Below, piece by piece: positions 6,597-13,326 of a stretch of DNA of 47,971 nucleotides; the stretch's first letter is position 1, and each line of letters begins with the position of its first letter. The stretch is from a virus. The notes beneath the pieces were generated by a model, which worked only from the letters and a program-made list of their open reading frames with translations, searched no databases and was not told the DNA's origin. The DNA lies in the IMG/VR virus record IMGVR_UViG_3300036787_000035, positions 1 through 47,971 of that record; one strand, given 5' to 3'. The position numbers were made by a program, and so were the translations under genes.

Positions 6597-7496
6597 CTAA
6601 GTGCCCTCGATTGTCTTACTTGGCAACGCCGCCGGCGATAATACCCCCGCAGATACCCCCAAAGTCGCAGCTCGAGCCCTCCGCAACCGCCCCCGCTCAA
6701 TGATGCCGGCAAGCTCATCGTCTGAGAGATCCTTAGCGCTCCCGCCCACCACCAGAGCCGCAGCCAGCTTTACATCGGCGCTGCTCTTGTTCTGCATCCC
6801 CAGGTAATCGGCGAGCGACTTGAGCGCTTCGGGCTGATCGTGCATCTTGATCTCAATCCCATCCTTCGTCTGCTTTACGCCAGCGAAGAGAGCCGCGGCC
6901 GAACGGCTCAGCTTGCGGGAGTCGGCGAGCCAGGTCCGCGGCAAGCCTTCGCCCTTGCACTTAGGGCAGTCAGGGTTAGGCTCGCGAGTCGGCGAGTACC
7001 CTAGGCCACCCTCGAAGGCCGGCGGCAGCAACATGCAAGTCAGAGCTTCGTTGAGCGCGGTAGCGTATTCGTGTTCCATCCATTCCCGTTTGTTATCAAT
7101 GCCCCAGCAATGCCGACAGCAGCCGATGCGGGTATGGATCAGATCTCTCGGGTCCGCGCTGGCGATCAACATCCATCGATTCAAAACCCATTCGGGGCTC
7201 AGGCTCGCGACACGGGCCAGGTCCGCCCGCTCAACCTCTATAGCTTCCTGTATCTCAACGTTCTGTAACAGACGCGAAGCGCCTTGAGCCGCTCCCTGCT
7301 CGCTGTAACCTGCCAATACGTAAGCCTTTGCACCATCAGTAATGCGAGCCTGATGGAAGACGAAACGTTTTTGACGATCACTGAGCATATCCCTGGCTTC
7401 CCACATTACCGCGCCGGGCATCCACAATGCAAACGGGCGCTTAGAATTACCCCGAATGGCTAGCGGTGTAATTACGGGGTAGTTATTGGGTGTCAT
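6597..7496 (-). CDS. terS: Terminase small subunit
   Basis: Residues about 38-95 match the Terminase_2 type DNA-binding region: LSDRQKRFVFHQARITDGAK then AYVLAGYSEQGAAQGASRLL and an IQEAIEVERADLA helix. The middle has cysteine pairs (CCRHCWG and CPKCKGEG), suggesting a zinc site that splits the protein. The C-terminus holds DDELAGIIERGRLRRARAA. It recognises phage DNA for packaging together with the large subunit at 44833. The two genes are far apart, with the fibre gene between them on the circle, although they are usually adjacent. The first 30 residues are not typical; a start at a later methionine near LSDRQ is possible. Confidence 0.8.
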   Translation of the reverse strand: MTPNNYPVITPLAIRGNSKRPFALWMPGAVMWEARDMLSDRQKRFVFHQARITDGAKAYVLAGYSEQGAAQGASRLLQNVEIQEAIEVERADLARVASLSPEWVLNRWMLIASADPRDLIHTRIGCCRHCWGIDNKREWMEHEYATALNEALTCMLLPPAFEGGLGYSPTREPNPDCPKCKGEGLPRTWLADSRKLSRSAAALFAGVKQTKDGIEIKMHDQPEALKSLADYLGMQNKSSADVKLAAALVVGGSAKDLSDDELAGIIERGRLRRARAATLGVSAGVLSPAALPSKTIEGT

Positions 7497-7715
7497 TGAT
7501 TCTATTGGAGTTACACCCTCTTTTCTCTATTACCCTTATATATATCAAATCAACACATAGAGAGAAATAAGGAGAAATAGAAATAGTACATACTAATAGG
7601 TAGGAATCATTACATACATAGATATGACGACATTTGATTTCGACAAACTTCGTTCCTAGAGCGCTACGGAAGTGCCTTCGGGGTGAGGGCGACGGGGTAA
7701 TCCTACATACGGTAT
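7497..7715. promoter_or_regulatory. AT-rich intergenic region, candidate origin or control region
   Basis: The part 7500-7640 is by far the most AT-rich stretch seen. It contains TATATATAT near 7540, repeated GAAATA units at about 7566-7590, two ACATAC units, and complementary segments (TCTCTAT with ATAGAGA; CCTTAT with ATAAGG) that can form nested hairpins. It separates the minus-strand terS from a plus-strand gene. I cannot tell whether it is a replication origin, a packaging site or only promoters. Confidence 0.4.
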
Positions 7716-7744
7716 TTGACAGATAATAATTCCCAGCGTAATGT
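7716..7744 (+). promoter_or_regulatory. Operator-free leaderless promoter
   Basis: TTGACA (7716-7721), a 17-base spacer without the TTACTAGTAA palindrome, and TAATGT (7739-7744). The ATG at 7752 is eight bases past the -10 box, so the mRNA should be leaderless. It should escape whatever binds the operators of P1-P5. Confidence 0.75.
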
Positions 7745-7751
7745 TTGACTC

Positions 7752-8429
7752 ATGGAAATAATTACGCGGCAGCAAGCAATAACGTTGGGGCTCAAAAAGT
7801 ATTTTACAGGTGAGCCCTGTAAAAATGGACACATCGCTGAGCGTTATTTGCAGAGCAGCACTTGTGAGATGTGCATCCGGGGATCAGCCGTAGCATACTC
7901 ATCTTCTGAGAGTGACGCTAACCGAGCGCGGCGGCTTGAGTTACAGGAAGAGCGGTTAGCTATCGAGCGCGAAAAGAGTGATCAGCGGCGACAGCGCATC
8001 GAACTCGCCAAAGCTCACGCTGAACTGCAAGAGCGTAAACTAGCTCTCCGCCCGAAGCCTAAGCGTCAAGATCTGGCCCCCATATGCATCGTTCTCCACT
8101 GGGACGACCGTGAGTATTTCAAGGCCAGGATGCTCGCTCTAGCAATGGAAATAGACCCTTCGATTCAAATGCCGGATCTTCTGACCAATAAATTACCAGT
8201 GACTCGCGGCCTTGAGCGGGATGCTTATTTCTTCAAAACGTTCAAGGCTAATCACCCCGAACTATTTGATCTGCAAAACTCTCTTGGGCGTGATCGCGAT
8301 GCCACGGGGACTGACGCCGACGATCTACACTTTCTCTCGGTGCAAGCTCGCATACGCGCTGAGGAAGCCGAAACCGCTCGGCATCTCGACGAAGACGACA
8401 ACGGCCGCCCCGAGAGGTTGGACGCATGA
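7752..8429 (+). CDS. Zinc-finger protein with coiled coil (225 aa)
   Basis: The first 45 residues have the pattern LGLKKYFTGEPCKNGH and CEMC (Cys23, His27, Cys38, Cys41), a zinc module that begins many phage HNH and endonuclease-VII-like proteins. It is followed here not by a nuclease but by a highly charged coiled coil (about residues 50-120, rich in R, E, Q and L) and a domain with IVLHWDDREYFKARMLALAM. The C-terminus is acidic. No catalytic motif is visible, so nucleic-acid binding is inference. Leaderless start from the promoter at 7716; the stop overlaps a 16-codon reading frame (ATGA). Confidence 0.7.
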   Translation: MEIITRQQAITLGLKKYFTGEPCKNGHIAERYLQSSTCEMCIRGSAVAYSSSESDANRARRLELQEERLAIEREKSDQRRQRIELAKAHAELQERKLALRPKPKRQDLAPICIVLHWDDREYFKARMLALAMEIDPSIQMPDLLTNKLPVTRGLERDAYFFKTFKANHPELFDLQNSLGRDRDATGTDADDLHFLSVQARIRAEEAETARHLDEDDNGRPERLDA

Positions 8430-8475
8430 TCAGGCTAGTCATCATCGTTTGCTTCGCGAAAGCTGACCGCTGGTG
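8426..8475 (+). CDS. Tiny hydrophobic reading frame (16 codons), possible coupling peptide
   Basis: The ATG overlaps the previous stop (ATGA) and the stop overlaps the GTG of the next gene (GTGA), giving an unbroken chain of coupled starts. The peptide would be MIRLVIIVCFAKADRW. It may serve only to carry ribosomes to the 8473 gene. Weak evidence. Confidence 0.25.
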
Positions 8476-8670
8476 ATCCCGCCCGTCAAATACTATCGCC
8501 GCGGCCGGCGCTGGGCGAAGGTGAGCCAGATCGCCGGTCCCGTAGATCAGAGCCCGTATAAATACGCCGTCGCCCTGGGCTTCAAACGTCAGGCACTCGG
8601 GGGCGACGTTGAGCTAACGATCCTTCGCCGGGACGCTGAGATAATGGCAAAGAATTGGATTGACAGATAA
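8473..8670 (+). CDS. Small basic hypothetical protein (65 aa)
   Basis: It starts at a GTG coupled to the preceding tiny frame. The protein is basic (VKYYRRGRRWAKVSQIAG) with a second half rich in beta-type residues (VALGFKRQALGGDVELTILR). I recognise no family; size and charge would fit nucleic-acid binding, but that is a guess. Its stop codon TAA (8668-8670) lies inside the operator of promoter P4. Confidence 0.55.
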   Translation: MIPPVKYYRRGRRWAKVSQIAGPVDQSPYKYAVALGFKRQALGGDVELTILRRDAEIMAKNWIDR

Positions 8671-8688
8671 CTAGTAACCTGGTAGATT
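8660..8688 (+). promoter_or_regulatory. Promoter P4 with operator variant TAACTAGTAA
   Basis: TTGACA (8660-8665), 17-base spacer with TAACTAGTAA (8668-8677, one mismatch to the consensus palindrome) and TAGATT (8683-8688). The ATG at 8695 is seven bases past the -10 box, again leaderless. Confidence 0.8.
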
Positions 8689-8694
8689 AGAGGA

Positions 8695-9423
8695 ATGATG
8701 AATATCAAGAGCCTGCTCAAAGCCAAAGCCCCCATCGTAGCGATCCCCGTAGAAGGGCACGCGCCGGCCTGCATTGACGGTAAGCGCCTGCGAGCCTGGG
8801 CGAAGGGCGTAACCATCCAATCGGTGAGGATCGTTGAGAGTGAGCACGAAATCGAAGGAATGGGTTTAGAGGAGGGGCATCCGCCCTTCGGCGTAAAGCT
8901 GCCGGTTGGTACCCGTCTGCTTGAAGTGGTGGGGCAGGCCGGCCACGTAAAGACGCGGGCGCGTTTCCTGATCATTGCCCGCGGCGCTGCGATCAAGACT
9001 CTCAGCGCTTGGAGTGACAAAGAGAGCGAGCGGCTTCAAAAGAGATCGCTTACCGGCGCGTTGACGACGGATCAAAGGAAGGCGCTCAAGCGGGCGAAGT
9101 TTGATGAAGACGGAGAGGGAATGATCCCCGTAATGGTTGCCGGCAAACTGGTAACAGATCCGAAGACGGAGCGGATGGGCGTACCCGTAAGCATCCACGA
9201 GTTTCCTCTCCTGAGCTTTGCGCTCATCCGCTTCGGGACCGTCGCTGATGATAACGTCCGTTTCACCATAACCGAGATCAACACCGGGCAACGCGGCGGC
9301 GCTGGCGATACCCCCAAGCAAGCGCTCTTAGACGCTCGCCAGAAGGCCGCCAAGCTCACGCCCGAACGGATCGGCAGTATTACCGCGAAATGTCTGGCTC
9401 CACTGGTAGAGCCTGATGTTTGA
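8695..9423 (+). CDS. Hypothetical protein (242 aa)
   Basis: The start at 8695 fits transcription from P4; a second ATG follows at 8698. The protein is soluble and mixed alpha/beta. Segments include VAIPVEGHAPACIDGKRLRA near the start, a basic stretch near residue 110-140 (LTTDQRKALKRAKFDEDGEG), and a C-terminal part with FTITEINTGQRGGAGDTPKQ. I recognise no domain and see no signal peptide or membrane segment. It is the largest product of the operator-controlled set. Its stop TGA (9421-9423) lies inside the -35 box of P5. Confidence 0.75.
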   Translation: MMNIKSLLKAKAPIVAIPVEGHAPACIDGKRLRAWAKGVTIQSVRIVESEHEIEGMGLEEGHPPFGVKLPVGTRLLEVVGQAGHVKTRARFLIIARGAAIKTLSAWSDKESERLQKRSLTGALTTDQRKALKRAKFDEDGEGMIPVMVAGKLVTDPKTERMGVPVSIHEFPLLSFALIRFGTVADDNVRFTITEINTGQRGGAGDTPKQALLDARQKAAKLTPERIGSITAKCLAPLVEPDV

Positions 9424-9448
9424 CAGCTTACTAGTAAATTGATACTCT
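9420..9448 (+). promoter_or_regulatory. Promoter P5 with TTACTAGTAA operator
   Basis: TTGACA (9420-9425), 17-base spacer with the exact palindrome at 9428-9437 and TACTCT (9443-9448). Transcription should start near 9455, giving a 20-base leader with AGGAGG before the ATG at 9475. Confidence 0.8.
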
Positions 9449-9474
9449 GTATCAGCGCTCAGGAGGCGCTCACA

Positions 9475-10107
9475 ATGATGCTCAAAACCACGCTCGCTCT
9501 ACTTCACAAGGCAAACGCCTGCTCTGCTGGATTACAAACTCTGACAGCTTCACTCGGCTCCAAGTGGACTGACGATAAAGAAATCAGTCTAAAACGCATC
9601 CTCAAATCCAACGGCTTAGATCATGCGATCTGGGCAATGCGAGCGACTACGGAGCCCTGTAAGCGAGCCATCGTTTTACTCTCTGTTGATTTTGCAATGG
9701 AAGTTCTGGGTAATTTTGAGAAGGCGTTTCCTGACGACAAGCGCCCTCGCGAAGCGCTGCAAGCCGCGAGCGATTTTATGGACGGAAAAATTACGCTTGC
9801 TCAGTTAGAAGATAAAAAGTCGGCGGCGCGCTCGGCGGCGCGCTCGGCGGCGTACTCGGCGGCGTACTCGGCGGCGGACTCGGCGGCGGACTCGGCGTAC
9901 TGGGCGGCGGACTCGGCGAACTCGGCGGTGGACTCGGTGGACTCGGTGGACTCGGCGGTGGACTCGGCGGCGTACTCGGCGCGCTTGGCGGCGCGCTCGG
10001 CGGCGCGCTCGGCGGCGGACTCGGCGGCGGACTCGGCGTACTGGGCGGCGTACTCGGCGGCTATTGAACGTCAGAAGGCATTATTTCTAAAGCGGGTGAG
10101 CAAATGA
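9475..10107 (+). CDS. Repeat protein with S-A-A tail, immunity-protein-like fold (210 aa)
   Basis: The ATG at 9475 follows AGGAGG (9461-9466) at good spacing; a second ATG follows directly. Residues 1-110 are helical and include KRAIVLLSVDFAMEVLGNFE and PDDKRPREALQAASDFMDGK. From memory this resembles phage proteins annotated as putative immunity protein, in which a helix ending near PxDxRPR-A is followed by long alanine-rich repeats. The tail (about residues 116-195) is a run of xSAA units with R, Y, D and W at the variable place. The DNA of this tail is a simple repeat and may vary in length by slippage. Stop overlaps the next start (ATGA). Confidence 0.65.
   Translation: MMLKTTLALLHKANACSAGLQTLTASLGSKWTDDKEISLKRILKSNGLDHAIWAMRATTEPCKRAIVLLSVDFAMEVLGNFEKAFPDDKRPREALQAASDFMDGKITLAQLEDKKSAARSAARSAAYSAAYSAADSAADSAYWAADSANSAVDSVDSVDSAVDSAAYSARLAARSAARSAADSAADSAYWAAYSAAIERQKALFLKRVSK
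9820..10065 (+). repeat. Degenerate TCGGCGGCG triplet-codon repeat
   Basis: About 27 copies of a 6-9 base unit (CGGCG plus TACT, GACT or CGCT) encode the S-A-A repeats of the 9475 gene. There are no conserved spacers, so this is not a CRISPR array. Confidence 0.85.
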
Positions 10108-10190
10108 TCTCAATCGCTTTCACCGTCGGAGTAGTGGCCGGCATCGCCGTAGGGCTCGCAGTTTCGCTCTTCATCAAGAGGATGGCCTAA
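10104..10190 (+). CDS. Single-pass membrane microprotein (28 aa)
   Basis: The ATG overlaps the previous stop (ATGA) and the TAA overlaps the next ATG (TAATG), so it is held between two coupled genes. The peptide is almost one membrane helix (ISIAFTVGVVAGIAVGLAV) with a basic end (FIKRMA). Its composition and tight fit support a real gene. Function unknown; small membrane proteins of this type occur in many phage early regions. Confidence 0.6.
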   Translation: MISIAFTVGVVAGIAVGLAVSLFIKRMA

Positions 10191-10375
10191 TGGCTCACAT
10201 CTCCCTTAGCGGCGCTTACTGGTGCGAGAATTGCCAGAGTGTTATAGACTCTGCGATTTCCTGCCCCGCTTGCGCTTCACCGCATAGTATCATCCCACTA
10301 GTAACCTGTCTGAATAAGGGGGCTCAAATTGAAGTACACGCCGCATTGGGATCTCACCACGATTCCCGACTCTGA
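10190..10375 (+). CDS. Small zinc-ribbon protein (61 aa)
   Basis: Residues 12-30 hold two cysteine pairs (WCENCQS and CPACAS) typical of a zinc ribbon. The remainder is short and may be only a tail, since the next gene starts inside it at 10329. Coupled to the preceding microprotein by TAATG. A small nucleic-acid- or protein-binding adaptor is likely. Confidence 0.6.
   Translation: MAHISLSGAYWCENCQSVIDSAISCPACASPHSIIPLVTCLNKGAQIEVHAALGSHHDSRL
10287..10315 (+). promoter_or_regulatory. Degenerate copy of the operator-promoter (P6)
   Basis: CCACTAGTAA (10295-10304) sits in the same relation to weak boxes GTATCA (10287-10292) and CTGAAT (10310-10315) as in P1-P5. The eight bases ACTAGTAA and the flank ACCTG match P4. 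It is probably decayed or weak, but the operator core may still be bound. Confidence 0.45.
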
Positions 10376-10538
10376 GTTTCGCAGCGAGCACGGGCGGCGC
10401 AACCGCGCCAAAGCGCCGAAGGCTACCAACGTCAAGCTCAAGCCGTGCGCTAAGTGCGGGACGCCACTCACAGCAACCCAACGCCGCAAGCCGTGCTCTA
10501 AGTGCGGCTACGTGCATCCGAGAAAGGCGGCTAGTTAG
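10329..10538 (+). CDS. Small zinc-ribbon protein (69 aa)
   Basis: It starts at a TTG preceded by AAGGGGGC at suitable spacing. The N-terminus (YTPHWDLTTIPDSEFRSEHG) and the C-terminal pair of CxxC motifs (CAKCGTP and CSKCGYVHP) are typical of a phage small protein family whose function is not known. It overlaps the 3' end of the convergent primase gene by eight bases, so no terminator fits between them. Confidence 0.7.
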   Translation: MKYTPHWDLTTIPDSEFRSEHGRRNRAKAPKATNVKLKPCAKCGTPLTATQRRKPCSKCGYVHPRKAAS

Positions 10539-12894
10539 AGCGCCCAAACTGATGAGCAGCGAACGGGAGCCCTACGGGGCTCTTATTTGCGTTGGCGGCT
10601 TCATAATGCTTCGTGGCTGCCGCGGCCGTCGGGATCTGCGAAGTCAGGGATCCGGCGAGTACGAAGAGCCGCGGCTTTGTGTTGTCGGGCAGCACGGGAT
10701 TGTTGGGGCGGCCGTCAGTGAGCGCGGGATGGTAGATATAACCCATCTGCTCAAGGATCTGTTTACGCTTCGAGTGTGATATCTTGTTTAGCCGCATCCG
10801 CTCTAGAAGGCGCTCAAGCCAGGTTGTAGATATCCAATCACCAGAGAAGCCCGGCAAGCCCTGGGCGACGGCTTCCGCGATCTCTTGCTCAAGGCTGCCC
10901 AGGCCGTCTTTGATGGCCTTAGAGGTGCTGGTGGTGACCGGCGCTCGCTGGCAGTCGCCGGCGGGATTCAACTCCGCGGGGATCGCGTAGGTAAATAGAA
11001 GCTCGTTGACTATCGCGTAGCCCTCTTCTCTAAGCCAGTTGTACAAGGCTACAAAGTAACTCTCCGTTAGTCCGTCCCGTCTCAGGTCGCTTGACTGTTG
11101 CTGAGCGCTAAAGAGCACGCAAAAGCGGCGATCATTCTCAGTCTTCCGGATCGCGTCAAGATGGTTGGAATTGAACATAAAGTTACCGCAAATATCCGAG
11201 ATGAATTGATCGATGCCCTTCGCTTCGATCTCGATTTTGTCCCCCGTGATCATCGGCTTCAAGTCTTCGAGGATCTCGCGCTTCGAGTCGGGAACATAAA
11301 TATCTTCGACCGCATAGAAGACTTTGTTAGCCATCCATGCATTGAAGGTTGCGGAGATCTTCGCTGCCTTCGGCCAATAGGTGTATCGAGTACCAACGGC
11401 CTGCTCTACGCATCGCGCAAAGAGCGTCTTGCCGTTCCCCTCAACGCCCTGCAGCAAGGGAGCCCATTGGAATTTGATTCCCTGATGTTGGACGCACGCC
11501 GCCATATACGAGAGCAAAATCGTACGGTCGCGCTCATCGGGCAGTACCTTCGCGAGATGGTTGAGGAAGGGACTGGCGTCGCCCACAACGCGCCGAATGT
11601 CGACGGGGATAAAGGTGTTGATAAAGGTCTGACCGTTGGCGTGTACGATGCTCCGCGCCGGTAGATTGGGCTTGAAGCATATCCCGTCTACCTCAGTGCA
11701 TTTGTAAACCTGGTTTTGCGTCCACGCTTCCCAGGCGTCCCGGGTTGTCTTCATATTCTGAGTATCGAGATTGAAATTGAAACCGCCGTATCGCACGCGG
11801 AAGGCGTCGGGCTTCATTAGCGAGCCGTCAGGCACTAAGGCTCTGTTTTGGCCGCTCACATAGACGCACTGCCCAAAGTGAGCCTGTTGCTTCTCAGAGT
11901 CCAGGAAGCCATCGCCGCCCCTGGGGGTGGGCGCATGGCTCACCGTGCCCGGCGGGGGCGGTACGGGGGCGCTGGCGGCATCAGAGAGTACCTCAAGCTG
12001 CCGACCACAAGCGCCCAGGATGGTGCGGGGGATATATCCCATACCCGGACCGGAGTACACGTCTGCGTTACGTTCCCACTTCTCCCTGACTAGCTTTGAG
12101 CCCCTCATCAATCGCTCGATACGAGCGCAATCTCCACCCGTCCAAAAGCTCAAGTGCTGAGCCAGGGCAGCATCGGCGGCGCTCGCGTCGTAGGCTCTCC
12201 CGTTGGCGTCAGGGTAGCTCACAGCGAGTACAGACTCGTTAGCGAGCCACAAGTCCGCAAAGGACGCCTTACCGCCGAAGGCGCTTGCCGTCGAGCGGCT
12301 CTGCATGGCGCGGCGCAACAACTCGCTATCCTCTAGCGGCCCGTTCCAATCTTCGCGGGGCTCGGTAGTCCATTCGCTCTCACCGACGCTCGAAGCGTCA
12401 GGGGGAAAGAACGTAGCAATCAGAGATGGAAGAGATACAGTATGGTCCGTCCCCAGACTTCCGTTTGTGAAGCTGGGAGCCGCATAAGGAGCGCCAATCG
12501 CGATGTATCTATCCTTGTGATAAAACTCGCCAATTCCGGCCGCCCTGCTCGCGTGCGGGGGCATCGCCCCGCTATAACGAAACCAGATGTGGATGCCCTT
12601 CCCACCGATGCTGATCTCAACATAAGCACCAGCAAGCATGGTGATCAATGTTTGAGCGATGAGGCTTATTTCCCCAGTCTGCGGATTGCGGCAACCGTCC
12701 ACATCGATCACAGCGATCTGCGATTGCTCCGTAAGAACAAAACCGATGCCCCACTCAGCGCCCCATGCCTGAGCAACACTGGATGCTGTTGCTACGTCTG
12801 TCCAATTTGAGGAATCGTGAGCGTTCGCGGGCTTGCCCGTGCGGTAGTCAACGGGAGCCTTGTCGGACCTTCGGTAAACGATGAATTGATTCAC
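10531..12894 (-). CDS. Bifunctional primase-polymerase / SF3 helicase
   Basis: The 787-residue product has an N-terminal archaeo-eukaryotic primase-polymerase domain with the D-x-D motif AVIDVDGC (about residues 62-69) and ISIGGKGIHIWFRY (sGxxxH-type motif). A C-terminal D5/DUF5906-type helicase follows, with Walker A LLQGVEGNGKTLFARC (about 480-495), Walker B-like FYAVEDIYV and a sensor region FMFNSNH. It should prime and unwind at the phage fork and works with the polymerase at 20667. Start is GTG at 12894, after AAGGGG. It is the last gene of the minus operon that begins at 16550. Confidence 0.88.
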   Translation of the reverse strand: MNQFIVYRRSDKAPVDYRTGKPANAHDSSNWTDVATASSVAQAWGAEWGIGFVLTEQSQIAVIDVDGCRNPQTGEISLIAQTLITMLAGAYVEISIGGKGIHIWFRYSGAMPPHASRAAGIGEFYHKDRYIAIGAPYAAPSFTNGSLGTDHTVSLPSLIATFFPPDASSVGESEWTTEPREDWNGPLEDSELLRRAMQSRSTASAFGGKASFADLWLANESVLAVSYPDANGRAYDASAADAALAQHLSFWTGGDCARIERLMRGSKLVREKWERNADVYSGPGMGYIPRTILGACGRQLEVLSDAASAPVPPPPGTVSHAPTPRGGDGFLDSEKQQAHFGQCVYVSGQNRALVPDGSLMKPDAFRVRYGGFNFNLDTQNMKTTRDAWEAWTQNQVYKCTEVDGICFKPNLPARSIVHANGQTFINTFIPVDIRRVVGDASPFLNHLAKVLPDERDRTILLSYMAACVQHQGIKFQWAPLLQGVEGNGKTLFARCVEQAVGTRYTYWPKAAKISATFNAWMANKVFYAVEDIYVPDSKREILEDLKPMITGDKIEIEAKGIDQFISDICGNFMFNSNHLDAIRKTENDRRFCVLFSAQQQSSDLRRDGLTESYFVALYNWLREEGYAIVNELLFTYAIPAELNPAGDCQRAPVTTSTSKAIKDGLGSLEQEIAEAVAQGLPGFSGDWISTTWLERLLERMRLNKISHSKRKQILEQMGYIYHPALTDGRPNNPVLPDNTKPRLFVLAGSLTSQIPTAAAATKHYEAANANKSPVGLPFAAHQFGRSN

Positions 12895-12909
12895 GCTTGC
12901 TTGAGCCCC

Positions 12910-12999
12910 TTATTCCAAGTTTCTAGCCCGAGCGCCATGCCCCTTACCGACGTAGAAGGGGGTGCCGTCTGGTCTGCAATGAATGTAGATGTAGAACAT
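12910..12999 (-). pseudogene. N-terminal relic of a GIY-YIG endonuclease (29 codons)
   Basis: The frame reads MFYIYIHCRPDG then TPFYVGKGHGARARNLE and a stop. F-Y-I-Y and F-Y-V-G-K-G at this spacing are the GIY and YIG strands of the GIY-YIG fold, here cut off 29 residues in, before the catalytic Arg helix and Glu. It lies in the only gap of the minus replication operon, between the TetR-like gene and primase, and looks like the remains of a homing endonuclease insertion. Confidence 0.7.
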
Positions 13000-13005
13000 T
13001 TTCGG

Positions 13006-13326
13006 TTACAGATCCATTACGCTGCGAAGGGCCTTTTGCTTGAGGGGTTCGGGAAGCCACTTCTTTACGGCGTAACCGTCGTGTGCGACAAGACTTTGGT
13101 AAATTATTTCCGTAATTTCGTCCCGAATCGCGGCTTTCATAATGACACGCCGCGCATCCTTCATATCGCCCAGGTAGCGGGATACTAATCCCTCAGAGCA
13201 GCCGGCAGCGTTGGCGATTACCTGGCGCGTAATCAGTGACCAGCCGCCGGGCTGCCTGGCGCTCTCGATTGCTGCTCTCAAAATAAGCTCGCGTCTGATG
13301 GTTGGTTTGAATCGCTTGTTGCTCAT
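13006..13326 (-). CDS. TetR-type HTH protein (106 aa)
   Basis: Residues 10-62 fit the TetR N-terminal DNA-binding domain: RRELILRAAIESARQPGGWS, then LITRQVIANAAGCSEGLVSR (the helix-turn-helix) and YLGDMKDARRVIMKAAI. The C-terminal ligand and dimer domain of full TetR proteins (about 200 residues) is missing, so it is a short phage form. It starts four bases before the methylase stop (ATGA). TetR proteins bind palindromes, making this one candidate for the TTACTAGTAA operators in the early region. Confidence 0.7.
   Translation of the reverse strand: MSNKRFKPTIRRELILRAAIESARQPGGWSLITRQVIANAAGCSEGLVSRYLGDMKDARRVIMKAAIRDEITEIIYQSLVAHDGYAVKKWLPEPLKQKALRSVMDL

Noticed and set aside
9820-10065. CRISPR-like array
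   Set aside because: The repeats have no unique spacers, are 6-9 bases long and encode SAA units in frame.
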